NCBI GenBank assembly: GCA_036741695.1
Contig: DAINRU010000010.1
Span: 1 to 60,037, forward strand
Source: JAFANK01 sp036741695
Lineage (GTDB): Bacteria > Vulcanimicrobiota > Vulcanimicrobiia > Eremiobacterales > Eremiobacteraceae
Reading direction: 5' to 3'
Length of the DNA: 60,037 nucleotides
Positions 8,981 through 17,276 of the stretch are shown here, piece after piece. The stretch's first letter is position 1. The number at the start of each line of letters is the position of its first letter. The notes below the pieces were generated by a model. It was not told where the DNA came from. It saw nothing but the letters and a program-made list of their open reading frames with translations, and ran no database searches. Both the position numbers and the translations under genes were made by a program.

Positions 8981-9751
8981 ATGACCAACAACGGCTCCGT
9001 GCGGGTGGCGGTCGCGGGCGCACGCGGCCGCACCGGCAGCGTCGTGACCGAGGCCTTGCAGCGCGCTCCCGGGATCGAGCTCGTCGGCACGCTCGTGCGT
9101 CCGAGCACCGCGCCAGATGAAGGCGAATTCGCCGATCTGAACCGCCTCGCCGCTACTGTCAAACCCGACGTCCTTGTCGACTTCACCGTCTATCCCGACT
9201 CCAAGGCCATCGCGCTGGGCGCGATTTCGCTCGGCATCCGACCGGTCATCGGCACCTCCGGCTATACGTCGAGCGATCTCGAGGAGCTGCGCGCCGCCAG
9301 CCAGCGGGCGAAGATCGGCGCCGTCTACGCGCCGAACTTCTCGATCGGCGCCGCGCTCATGATGCAGTTCGCCAAGACGGCCGCGCCATATTTCGGCCAT
9401 GCGGAGATCGTCGAGACACATCACACGGGCAAGAAAGACGCTCCGTCGGGCACCGCGCTCGCCACGGCGCAGCTCATCGCCGCCGCGGGCCGCATGCAGC
9501 GCTCGTCGTCTGAAGTCGTGAAAGTGCAAGGCGCTCGCGGTGCTGAGGTCGGCGGCGTCGGCGTCCACAGTCTGCGCATGCCCGGCGTCGTCGGCGTGCA
9601 CGAGATACGATTCGCAAACGATGATGAGACGCTCGTGATCACGCACAGCACCTCGACCCGGTCGGCGTTCGTGGCCGGTGTGCTGCGCGCAGTGCGTGCG
9701 GTGAAGGCACTGGATCACCTCGTCGAGCGGCTCGAGGAGCTCGCGGGATGA
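8981..9751 (+). CDS. dapB: 4-hydroxy-tetrahydrodipicolinate reductase
   Basis: The 256-residue NAD(P)H-dependent enzyme catalyses the second committed step to diaminopimelate/lysine. The nucleotide-binding loop VAGARGRTGS lies near residue 9. DVLVDFT and GTSGYTS mark the central part, and the family signature ETHHTGKKDAPSGTA supplies the catalytic His pair and Lys. It is first in a tight dapB-asd-lysC-dapA run; its TGA overlaps the ATG of asd. Length matches the family (about 250-270). Confidence 0.95.
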   Translation: MTNNGSVRVAVAGARGRTGSVVTEALQRAPGIELVGTLVRPSTAPDEGEFADLNRLAATVKPDVLVDFTVYPDSKAIALGAISLGIRPVIGTSGYTSSDLEELRAASQRAKIGAVYAPNFSIGAALMMQFAKTAAPYFGHAEIVETHHTGKKDAPSGTALATAQLIAAAGRMQRSSSEVVKVQGARGAEVGGVGVHSLRMPGVVGVHEIRFANDDETLVITHSTSTRSAFVAGVLRAVRAVKALDHLVERLEELAG

Positions 9752-10755
9752 CCGCACCGAGCGTGGCCATCGTCGGCGCGACCGGGGCGGTCGGCGAAGA
9801 GCTGCTGCGCATCCTCGAGGAACGACGCTTCCCGCTGGGCGAGCTCACGTTGTTCGCGAGCGCCCGCTCCGCCGGTGCGCGGGTCAGTGCGATCGGTCGC
9901 GAGAGCCGCGTGCAACCGATCGATCTCGACCATCCGCCGGACTTCTCCACGATCGATGTCGCGTTCTTCGCCGCCGGCGCTGCGGTGAGTCTAGCGCTGG
10001 CCCGACATGCGACGGCCGCCGGCACGCTGGTCATCGACAAATCGACCGCATTTCGTCTGCAGCCCGACGTACCGCTCGTCGTGCCGGAGGTCAACGCGCA
10101 CGCCGTCCGCGGGCACACCCTCATCGCCAATCCGAACTGCGCCGTGATCCCGCTGGCGGTGATGCTTGGCCCCGTGCACGCGCGCTTCGGCCTGCAATGG
10201 GTGAGCGTCGCGACCTATCAGAGCGTCTCGGGTGCCGGTAAGGACGCGCTGCGCGAATTCGAACGCCAGCTCGCGGGCGAACGCGAACCGGAACGCGCGC
10301 TGCCGAGGCGCATCGCCGGCAATGTCTTCCCAGAAAACGGTCCGTTCGACGAGAGCGGATACGGCGAGGAGGAACGCAAGATCGCTGCCGAGTTCCAAAA
10401 GATCCTCGGTGATGCGACGATCCGTATCTCAGCGACCTCGGTACGGGTGCCGGTTGCGGTGGGGCACGGAGAAGTCGTCGCTTTCCAGACGGCCCGGCCC
10501 GCCACGCGCACAGAGATCGCCGAAACGCTGCGCGCCGCAGCCGGCGCGAGGTTCCTCGAGGGCACGGCGTACGCGACGCCGATCGAAGTCACGGGCAGCG
10601 ATGAGGTCGTCATCGGACGGCTGCGCGAGGATCTCGCCCATCCCGGCGCCTATCTCGCCTGGGTCGTGAGCGACAACCTGCGCAAAGGAGCGGCGACGAA
10701 CGCCGTGCAGATCGCGGAAGCCGCGCTTGCCGTGGGTGCCGGAGCGCGCGCATGA
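9748..10755 (+). CDS. asd: Aspartate-semialdehyde dehydrogenase
   Basis: The 335-residue enzyme reduces aspartyl phosphate to aspartate semialdehyde, the substrate of DapA. The N-terminal cofactor motif is VGATGAVGEELL. The active-site cysteine lies in NPNCAVIPL, followed by TYQSVSGAG, then the substrate-binding RISATSVRVPV and GHGEVVAF segments. The start overlaps dapB by four bases and the stop overlaps lysC by four bases, so translation is probably coupled. Confidence 0.95.
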   Translation: MTAPSVAIVGATGAVGEELLRILEERRFPLGELTLFASARSAGARVSAIGRESRVQPIDLDHPPDFSTIDVAFFAAGAAVSLALARHATAAGTLVIDKSTAFRLQPDVPLVVPEVNAHAVRGHTLIANPNCAVIPLAVMLGPVHARFGLQWVSVATYQSVSGAGKDALREFERQLAGEREPERALPRRIAGNVFPENGPFDESGYGEEERKIAAEFQKILGDATIRISATSVRVPVAVGHGEVVAFQTARPATRTEIAETLRAAAGARFLEGTAYATPIEVTGSDEVVIGRLREDLAHPGAYLAWVVSDNLRKGAATNAVQIAEAALAVGAGARA

Positions 10756-11969
10756 AAGACACAGGAGCCGCGGCTGCGACCCGCGTGCTGAAGTTCGGCG
10801 GATCGTCGCTCGCCACGCATGCGTTGCGGGAGATCGCGGCGACCCGCGTCATCGAGGCTGCTCGCGACGGCGCCCACGTGGTGGTGGTCGTGTCCGCGAT
10901 AGGACGCGCCCCAGACCCCTACGCGACCGATACGCTGCTCGCGCTCGTGCCGCACGCCGGCGCGGGTCCGAACCGCGATCTCCTGCTCGCGACGGGTGAG
11001 ATCATCAGCGCGGCGATCTTCGCCGAGCTGCTCGTGAGCTTGGGCAGGCCGGCACGAGCGCTCACCGGGGCGCAGGCAGGGATCACAACCGACGCCACGC
11101 ACGGCGACGCACGCGTGTTGACGGTGGATCCGAGCGCCATCCTTGCGCTGCTCGCGTCCGGCGTGACGCCCGTCGTCTGCGGCTTTCAAGGGGCGACGCC
11201 CGATGGCATCGTCGCGACCTTAGGGAGGGGTGGCAGCGATCTGACCGCAGTCGCCGTCGCGCGGGCGCTTGAGGGTGCGACGCTTGAGATCCTCACCGAC
11301 GTCGACGGCGTCATGACAGCGGATCCCAAACGCGTCGACGGCGCAAGGACAATACCCGGCCTGACCTTTGAAGAAGTGACCGAGCTCTCCGAGCACGGTG
11401 CGACCGTGATGCACGACAAGGCCGCCGATCTGGCACGCCTCAGTGCGTTGCCGTATGCGATCCGCAACCTGCGCAGCGGTGCAGGGACGACAGTTGGCGC
11501 GCACGAGACCCACGAGCCGGGCGGTCCCGTGACCGGCGTGGCGACCTCTTTCGGCTACACCTTCATGCACCTCGTGCCCGAGGCGGCGGTGCTGCCCGGG
11601 GGCTGGGAGCAGGAGGCGTTTCGCACGCTGGCCGAGGCGCGCATCAGCATCGACTGCGTCAACGTCAATTCAGCCGGACTGTTCTTCATCGTGCGGGATA
11701 CCGAATTCGCACGGGCCCACGAACGGCTCTCGCAGCTGCCGCTCGCCGTCCGCACCCGGCGCAACTGCGCGAAGATCTCGGTCGTGGGTGCCGGCATGCG
11801 CGGCACGCCGGGCGTGATGTATCAGTGCGTCCGTGCGCTATCGGGGGCTGGCGTGCCCATCATCCACAGCACCGACTCCAATATCACCATCTCGTTGCTC
11901 GTGCCCGAGGCGCAGGCCGCTGCGGCGGAAAGCGCGCTGCACGCACACTTCAACCTTGATAAGAGCTAG
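10752..11969 (+). CDS. lysC: Aspartate kinase
   Basis: The 405-residue enzyme phosphorylates aspartate at the head of the aspartate-family amino acid pathway. The kinase signature is KFGGSSLA near the N-terminus. GFQGATPDG, GRGGSDLTA and TDVDGVMTADPK are the nucleotide- and aspartate-binding segments. The C-terminal third (from about residue 260, with ISIDCVNVNSAGLFFIV and GAGMRGTPGVMYQCVRAL) is a tandem ACT regulatory region, so feedback inhibition by lysine and/or threonine is expected. I see no lysine riboswitch upstream of the cluster. Confidence 0.95.
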   Translation: MKDTGAAAATRVLKFGGSSLATHALREIAATRVIEAARDGAHVVVVVSAIGRAPDPYATDTLLALVPHAGAGPNRDLLLATGEIISAAIFAELLVSLGRPARALTGAQAGITTDATHGDARVLTVDPSAILALLASGVTPVVCGFQGATPDGIVATLGRGGSDLTAVAVARALEGATLEILTDVDGVMTADPKRVDGARTIPGLTFEEVTELSEHGATVMHDKAADLARLSALPYAIRNLRSGAGTTVGAHETHEPGGPVTGVATSFGYTFMHLVPEAAVLPGGWEQEAFRTLAEARISIDCVNVNSAGLFFIVRDTEFARAHERLSQLPLAVRTRRNCAKISVVGAGMRGTPGVMYQCVRALSGAGVPIIHSTDSNITISLLVPEAQAAAAESALHAHFNLDKS

Positions 11970-11978
11970 GAGCATCAC

Positions 11979-12887
11979 ATGAGATCCGGACGCTTCGGCC
12001 AGGTCGTCACCGCCATGATCACACCCATGCGCACCGACGGCGCCGTGGATGAACCCGAAGCCGGACGCTTGGCGCTGTGGCTTCTCGAACACGGCAGCAC
12101 GGGGCTTGTCATCGCCGGCACGACCGGTGAAGGGCCGACGCTTGACGACGACGAGAAGCTCGGGCTGTTCCACGCCGTGGTCGAGGCGGTGGGAGATCGG
12201 GCGCCGGTCATCGCCAACGCCGGCAGCAACGATACCCGCCGTTCGGTCGAGTTCGCCAAACGCGCTGCGGCATGCGGCGTCCACGCGCTGATGGCGGTCG
12301 GCCCGTATTACAACAAACCTCCGCAGGCGGGCCTCGTGCGGCATTTCACCGCGATCGCCGACGCGACCGATCTGCCGGTCATGATCTACAACATCCCCGG
12401 GCGCACGAGCGTCAATATCCTCCCCGACACGATCGTCGCGCTCGCCGGCCATCCCAGAATCGTCGCGGTGAAGGAATCGAGCGGCGACATCGGCCAGCTC
12501 GCCGAGATCGCTGCACGCGCTCCCCAGAACTTCGATTGCTACAGCGGTGACGACCACCTGGCGCTGCCGCATGCCGCCGTAGGCGCCTGCGGCGTCGTCA
12601 GCGTGGCGAGCCACGTCGCGGGGCCGGACATCGCGGACATGCTCGGCGCATTCTCCCGGGGAGATACGGACGGCGCAGCCAAGCTCCATCACTCGCTCAT
12701 GCCGCTCTTCCGTGCGCTGTTCGCGGTCACATCGCCGATCCCGGTGAAGGCTGCGACGCGCGCGCTCGGCTTCTCCGTCGGCGAGTGCCGTCCGCCGCTC
12801 TGCCCACTCGAGCCCGAGCAGGAGCGCGTGCTGCTCGCGGCGATCCGCCCGTGGCTTACGCCCCGCGCCACCGTCACCGCGCGCTAA
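11979..12887 (+). CDS. dapA: 4-hydroxy-tetrahydrodipicolinate synthase
   Basis: This 302-residue TIM-barrel Schiff-base aldolase condenses pyruvate with aspartate semialdehyde. The family motifs are VTAMITPM at the start, IAGTTGEGPTL (substrate site), PYYNKPPQAGL, the catalytic Tyr in MIYNIPGRT, the Schiff-base Lys in IVAVKESSGD, and YSGDDHLALP. A clear Shine-Dalgarno (TAGGAG) precedes ATG 11979, which is 10 bases after lysC. It completes the dapB-asd-lysC-dapA module; later diaminopimelate genes are not in the window. Confidence 0.95.
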   Translation: MRSGRFGQVVTAMITPMRTDGAVDEPEAGRLALWLLEHGSTGLVIAGTTGEGPTLDDDEKLGLFHAVVEAVGDRAPVIANAGSNDTRRSVEFAKRAAACGVHALMAVGPYYNKPPQAGLVRHFTAIADATDLPVMIYNIPGRTSVNILPDTIVALAGHPRIVAVKESSGDIGQLAEIAARAPQNFDCYSGDDHLALPHAAVGACGVVSVASHVAGPDIADMLGAFSRGDTDGAAKLHHSLMPLFRALFAVTSPIPVKAATRALGFSVGECRPPLCPLEPEQERVLLAAIRPWLTPRATVTAR

Positions 12888-12902
12888 CCACGCGGCCGAA
12901 AG

Positions 12903-13670
12903 ATGGCAGATGGCGCCCTCGAGATACTCGGGTCTCGCGTCGACGCGGTGGATATGGAGGAGGCGCAATCGCGCATCGCACGATTGCTGGCCGCGCGCCG
13001 CTTCGCGCAGGTCGTCACCTTCGGCAGCGAGATGGCCATGCTCGCTCGGCGCGACCGGGCATATCGCGAGGTGGTCAACGCTGCCGATCTCGTCGTGCCC
13101 GATACGATCGGCGTCATCTACGCGGCGCGCCTGCTGGGCCGGCCGCTGCGCGAACGCGTCGCGGGGATCGAGCTCCTCGAACGTCTCTGTGCCGCATGCG
13201 CGCGCGACGGTACGAGGGTCTTCTTGCTCGGTGGCGAGCCGGGCGTCGCCGAGCGCGCAGGCGCTGAGCTCGCCAAACGCCATCCGGGCTTGAGCATCGC
13301 GGGATCGCACGATGGCTACTTCGGGCAAGAGCACGACGCGCAGGTCATCGAGCGGATCACGACCTCCGGGGCTCGTCTTGTCGTGGTTGCGCTCGGCTTT
13401 CCCAAGCAAGAGCTGTGGATCCGGCGGAACGCCGGCGCTCTGGGGGAGGTCGTCTGCATCGGCGTAGGGGGCTCGCTAGATGTCATCTCCGGACGATCGA
13501 AGCGTGCTCCTGAGGTCATGCGCAGGCTCGGTCTCGAGTGGCTCTACCGTCTCTTCCGCGAGCCGCGACGGCTCGGTCGCCAGCTCGCGCTGCCGCAGTT
13601 CGCCGTGCTGGTCGCCGGCCAGGCTCTACGGGAACGCGTCCTGAAGCAACGGACCTTTATGTCCGTTTGA
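12903..13670 (+). CDS. WecG/TagA/CpsF family glycosyltransferase (GT26)
   Basis: The 255-residue protein has the GT26 hallmarks VTFGSEMAMLARR, DLVVPDTIGVIYAARLLG, RVAGIELLERLC, VFLLGGEPGVAE, VALGFPKQELWI and GVGGSLDVISG. The family adds N-acetylmannosamine-type sugars to undecaprenyl-linked intermediates at the inner membrane face, as in teichoic acid, enterobacterial common antigen or exopolysaccharide synthesis. Here the acceptor is unknown. The last eight or so codons (KQRTFMSV) and the stop lie inside a copy of the palindromic repeat, so the native C-terminus may have been replaced or extended by repeat insertion. Confidence 0.88.
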   Translation: MADGALEILGSRVDAVDMEEAQSRIARLLAARRFAQVVTFGSEMAMLARRDRAYREVVNAADLVVPDTIGVIYAARLLGRPLRERVAGIELLERLCAACARDGTRVFLLGGEPGVAERAGAELAKRHPGLSIAGSHDGYFGQEHDAQVIERITTSGARLVVVALGFPKQELWIRRNAGALGEVVCIGVGGSLDVISGRSKRAPEVMRRLGLEWLYRLFREPRRLGRQLALPQFAVLVAGQALRERVLKQRTFMSV

Positions 13671-13815
13671 ATGTCGACGCCACGGATCACACCATGTAGC
13701 AACCGACCTTTTTAGTCCGTTAGTCATTGCCGCCACGGACTGTTGCAGCAACGGACCTTGAGGTCGTTGGTCGTCACCCTGCGGACCATTGAAGCAACGG
13801 ACCTTTAGGTCCGTT
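13645..13815 (+). repeat. Four palindromic repeat copies in a row
   Basis: Cores lie at 13648-13667, 13701-13721, 13750-13768 and 13796-13815. Each is preceded by AGC and a degenerate 16-bp half-unit, which gives a period of about 46-53 bases. The last core (AACGGACCTTTAGGTCCGTT) is a perfect inverted repeat. The first core overlaps the 3' end of the GT26 gene. The last ends 17 bases before the next start codon. Confidence 0.88.
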
Positions 13816-13832
13816 TGACGAACCCGCGACCC

Positions 13833-14825
13833 ATGAAGGGCATGATCCTCGCCGGGGGCCTTTCCACTCGGCTATATCCACTTACGCTCGAGCTCCCAAA
13901 ACCACTCGTGCCGGTGCTCGACCGGCCGGTCGTCGGCCACGTCATCGAGTATCTCAAGCGCTTCGGCGTCGACGATATCGTCATCAACGTGCACTATTTC
14001 CCCGAGGCCGTGCGCGCATACGTCGGCGACGGCTCGACGTGGGGCGTGCACATCGACTACCTGCACGAGACGCAGCTCATGGGCAGCGCCGGCGCGGTTG
14101 CGCAGGTCGCCGATCGTTTCGCGGGGACCTTCGTCGTCATCGGGTGCGATGACGTCACGGATATCGACCTCACGGCCGCGGTCGCCTTCCACCGCGAGCG
14201 CAAAGCGGAAGCCACGATCGTGCTGGTGGAGGTCGACGACGTCTCCCAGTACGGCGCGGTCATCGTAGACGCGACGGGACGTATCCTCGAATTCCAGGAG
14301 AAGCCACCGAAAGGCACCGAGCGCAGCAAGCTCGCCAACACCGGCGTCTACATCTTCGAGCCGGCACTGCTGCGGCGCATCCCGCAGAAGACGTTCTACG
14401 ATTTCGGCAAGCAGGTGTTCCCCGAGATGCTCGCTGCCGGCGGCGCGTTTTACGGCATGCGCCAGCAGGCGTATTGGTGCGATGTCGGCACGCCCGGTGA
14501 ATATCGCCGCGTGCATCGCGATGCGCTGCAAGGCCGCATCACGCTCACGCTGCGCGAAGGGGCGACAATGGCCGATGGCGTGCTCAAGGGTCCTGGCGTC
14601 ACGATCTCACCCAGCGCGCGCATCGACGGCCCCACCGCGATCGGCGGCGGAAGCGCCATCGCAGATGGGGCCCGCGTCTCGTCGTCGATCCTGTGGGATG
14701 ATGTCCGCGTGGGCGCGGGCGCGAACGTCGAGGGCGCGATCTTGGGCAACGGCGTCGTCGTCGATCAGGGGACCGTCGTCAGCGGCGGCGAGTACGGCAA
14801 AGCAAGCCGCATCGCGCCTGCATAA
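13833..14825 (+). CDS. Sugar-1-phosphate nucleotidyltransferase with beta-helix tail (second copy)
   Basis: This 330-residue paralogue of the protein at 2019 carries GGLSTRLYPLT and LPKPLVPVLDRP (nucleotide site), VIGCDDVTDIDL, LEFQEKPPKG and YWCDVGTPGEYRR. C-terminal hexapeptide repeats (ISPSARIDGPTAIGGGSAIADGARV) follow. It probably makes an NDP-hexose such as GDP-mannose or UDP/dTDP-glucose. ATG 13833 gives the family-typical start MKGMILAGG; a TTG at 13815 is rejected because it lies at the edge of the repeat. Adjacency to the GT26 gene suggests a shared surface-glycan pathway. Two paralogues this close may serve different sugars. Confidence 0.84.
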   Translation: MKGMILAGGLSTRLYPLTLELPKPLVPVLDRPVVGHVIEYLKRFGVDDIVINVHYFPEAVRAYVGDGSTWGVHIDYLHETQLMGSAGAVAQVADRFAGTFVVIGCDDVTDIDLTAAVAFHRERKAEATIVLVEVDDVSQYGAVIVDATGRILEFQEKPPKGTERSKLANTGVYIFEPALLRRIPQKTFYDFGKQVFPEMLAAGGAFYGMRQQAYWCDVGTPGEYRRVHRDALQGRITLTLREGATMADGVLKGPGVTISPSARIDGPTAIGGGSAIADGARVSSSILWDDVRVGAGANVEGAILGNGVVVDQGTVVSGGEYGKASRIAPA

Positions 14826-14835
14826 CATAAGAACA

Positions 14836-15480
14836 TCAAACGCGTATGGCCAGAGCGACGGCGACGATCTCCTGTGTGCCTGCTGAACGCAGCGCGACCG
14901 CACACGCGGCGACCGTCTGGCCCGACGTCACCACGTCGTCGACGATCATGACCCGCGCGCCGCGCAGTCGAGCTGCGGCCGGTCCGGGCTCGAATGCATG
15001 GCGCACATTCGGTCCCCGCTCGCGCAACGAGAGGGAGCTCTGCGCGGTCGTCTCGCGCCGGCGCACAAGCGCATCGCAGACGAGGGGCGCCGGGAATGTG
15101 GATGCGATACCACGCGCGATCGCCTCAGCTTGGTTGTAGCCACGTTGGAGCGACCGCGTATGGTGCAGCGGCACAGGCACGATCGCATCCACCCGGAGGG
15201 TCAGCCGCTGGCCGAGCAGCGCGCCCACATCGAACGCCGCCATGCGCCGATTGCGAAATTTCAACGCGAGGACGGCGTTGCGCAGCCTCCCCGCGTACGT
15301 CCCAAGCGCCGTCACCCGGGGCACGCCGTCGCGGACTGGGCGATGCAGCAGCGGCGCGCACGCCAAGCGCTCGCGGCAGGAAGCGCAGACGTGCGCTCCA
15401 TGATCGCCGCAGAGCGCGCAGCGGATAGGCACGATGACGCCGAAGACGGATGCGCAACGCGCGACGGCAGCGGTGAGCAT
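14836..15480 (-). CDS. ComF-family phosphoribosyltransferase-like protein
   Basis: The 214-residue protein starts with a hydrophobic stretch, then a four-cysteine zinc ribbon (Cys21, Cys24, Cys32, Cys35: CALCGDHGAHVCASC). A type I phosphoribosyltransferase fold ends in the PRPP loop VMIVDDVVTSGQTV. ComF proteins are needed for natural transformation in several bacteria, where they link single-stranded DNA uptake to recombination. No other competence gene is near, so the role here is open. It is transcribed away from the riboflavin operon with 77 bases between starts. Confidence 0.85.
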   Translation of the reverse strand: MLTAAVARCASVFGVIVPIRCALCGDHGAHVCASCRERLACAPLLHRPVRDGVPRVTALGTYAGRLRNAVLALKFRNRRMAAFDVGALLGQRLTLRVDAIVPVPLHHTRSLQRGYNQAEAIARGIASTFPAPLVCDALVRRRETTAQSSLSLRERGPNVRHAFEPGPAAARLRGARVMIVDDVVTSGQTVAACAVALRSAGTQEIVAVALAIRV

Positions 15481-15557
15481 GCCAAACCTTCACGACGCGG
15501 GTCCGATCGTCAAGCCTGCGAAGGAGAGCCGCGCCACACAGGTAACATGCCGCAACC

Positions 15558-16652
15558 ATGAACCCCGAACACTACATGAAGCTCGCGCTCGAGCTTGCGG
15601 GCGCACGCCGCGGTCAGACGAGTCCGAACCCGATGGTGGGAGCCGTCGTCGTCGACCCGAGCGGCACGATCGTGGGACGCGGCAGCTACGAACGCGTGGG
15701 GGCAAATCACGCGGAGCAGGTCGCGCTGAACGAAGCTGGCAGCGCAGCCAAAGGAGCGACGCTGTACGTCACGCTCGAACCATGCTCGCACGCGAGTCCG
15801 ACCCGCACGTCGCCGTGCGCGGAGCTCGTCATCGCCGCCGGCATCGCGAAAGTCGTGGCGGCTATGGAGGATCCCGACGCGCGGGTCCGTGGGGCGGGTT
15901 TTGCGCGTTTGCGCTCCCAAGGGGTTGAGGTCGAGGTCGGCATGCGCATGCCTGAGGCGGCGCAGCTCAACCGCGCGTATATCCATCACCGCACGACCGG
16001 CCGGCCGTGCGTCACGCTCAAGATGGCGCAGAGCCTCGACGGCACGGTCGTGTCGCATCGCGGCGAGCGCCGTCAACTGACCGGCAAGCGAGCGGCGAAC
16101 TACACCCGTCGCGTGCGCTACGAGCACGACGCGGTCATGGTGGGCGTCGGCACGGTGATCGTCGACGATCCGCTCCTCACCGTCCGTCCGCACAAGCCAC
16201 GTGCCGTTGCGTACACGCGCCTCGTGGTCGACGCCGGCGGACGCATCCCGCTCAAGGCGAAGGTGATGAAGGATCAACAGCGCGCGCGAACGATCGTGGC
16301 GACGACCGATCAGATGCCGCCCGCGACCCGTGAGGCCATCGTCAAGCGCGGCGTCAGCGTGCTCACGTGCGCGCGCGATGGACACGATCGCGTCGACCTC
16401 GCCGATCTCCTCGACAAGCTCGGTCGAGACGGCATCACCTCGGTGCTCTGCGAAGGTGGGCCCATACTCGGCGCATCGCTCTTGGCCGGACGGCACGTCA
16501 ACCACATCGACTGGCTCGTCGCGCCGCTGCTCTTGGGAGGCAGCGACGCCGTGCCGGTCATCGCCGACATGACGCGCGACATCCCGCTGCGCCTCGAGCT
16601 CGTACGCCGCCTCGGCGAGGACGTGCTCATCACGGGCTCGGTGACGTACTAG
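15558..16652 (+). CDS. ribD: Bifunctional diaminohydroxyphosphoribosylaminopyrimidine deaminase / reductase
   Basis: The 364-residue protein handles the second and third steps of riboflavin synthesis from the GTP branch. The N-terminal cytidine-deaminase-like domain has the zinc motif NHAEQVAL and LEPCSHASPTRTSPC. The C-terminal reductase domain starts around residue 150 (PCVTLKMAQSLDGTVV) and includes VMVGVGTVIVDDPLLTVR and LCEGGPILGASLL. It heads a four-gene run with ribE, ribAB and ribH. The leader 15481-15557 shows no recognisable FMN riboswitch. Confidence 0.95.
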   Translation: MNPEHYMKLALELAGARRGQTSPNPMVGAVVVDPSGTIVGRGSYERVGANHAEQVALNEAGSAAKGATLYVTLEPCSHASPTRTSPCAELVIAAGIAKVVAAMEDPDARVRGAGFARLRSQGVEVEVGMRMPEAAQLNRAYIHHRTTGRPCVTLKMAQSLDGTVVSHRGERRQLTGKRAANYTRRVRYEHDAVMVGVGTVIVDDPLLTVRPHKPRAVAYTRLVVDAGGRIPLKAKVMKDQQRARTIVATTDQMPPATREAIVKRGVSVLTCARDGHDRVDLADLLDKLGRDGITSVLCEGGPILGASLLAGRHVNHIDWLVAPLLLGGSDAVPVIADMTRDIPLRLELVRRLGEDVLITGSVTY

Positions 16653-17276
16653 ATGTTCACCGGCATCGTCCCCGGCATGGCCAAAGTCACGCGCGCGGCG
16701 CCCAAGGACGGCGGGCTCGAGCTTGAGATCGAAAAGCCGAGCGGTCTCATCGGCACGCATGAGGGTGACAGCATCGCGATCAACGGCGTCTGCCTCACCG
16801 TCACAAAGCACACGGACGCGCTCACGTTTGACGTCATCCCGGAAACGCTCGCGCGCACGGATCTCGGCAGCCTGACCGTGGGTGCGCTTGTCAATGTGGA
16901 GCCGAGTCTGCGCTTCGGGGACTTCGTCGGCGGCCACATGGTCTATGGCCACGTCGACGGGACCTGCGAGATCGTGCGTCGCGACTCCGAGGGTCAAGGA
17001 TACCGCATGTGGTTTGAGACGCCGCCCGAGCTGCGCAGCCTCATCGTCGAGAAAGGGTATGTGAGCCTAGACGGTGTCAGCCTGACCATCGCTCGGGTCG
17101 ACGGGGACCGGTTCGCGGTCGCGCTCATACCGGAGACGCTAAAACGCACAACCTTGGGGCGGAAAGGCGTGGGCGATTCCGTAAACATAGAAGCAGATCC
17201 CGTCGCCCGCTACGTCGCAGCGCAACTGCGGGATCGCGCCAACGCCCAGTCCGGGGAAGCATCCCGAGGTCGATAA
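16653..17276 (+). CDS. ribE: Riboflavin synthase alpha chain
   Basis: The 207-residue protein consists of two lumazine-binding barrels. It begins with the invariant MFTGIV; NGVCLTV and GGHMVYGHVDG mark the first barrel, and SLDGVSLTI and VALIPETLKRTTLG the second. It dismutates two 6,7-dimethyl-8-ribityllumazine molecules to riboflavin. The ATG follows the ribD stop directly with no gap. The C-terminal tail after the second barrel is short and polar. Confidence 0.95.
   Translation: MFTGIVPGMAKVTRAAPKDGGLELEIEKPSGLIGTHEGDSIAINGVCLTVTKHTDALTFDVIPETLARTDLGSLTVGALVNVEPSLRFGDFVGGHMVYGHVDGTCEIVRRDSEGQGYRMWFETPPELRSLIVEKGYVSLDGVSLTIARVDGDRFAVALIPETLKRTTLGRKGVGDSVNIEADPVARYVAAQLRDRANAQSGEASRGR

Noticed and set aside
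13645..13815. CRISPR-like array of four regularly spaced repeats
   Set aside because: The cores are short and degenerate, the intervals contain the same degenerate half-units rather than unique spacers, copies occur at five other sites, and no cas genes are present.
15481..15557. FMN riboswitch in front of ribD
   Set aside because: The leader is too short and lacks the conserved RFN segments.
15510..16997. Long minus-strand reading frame antisense to ribD/ribE (495 codons)
   Set aside because: It is the antisense shadow typical of GC-rich genes; the plus strand encodes complete ribD and ribE with all motifs.
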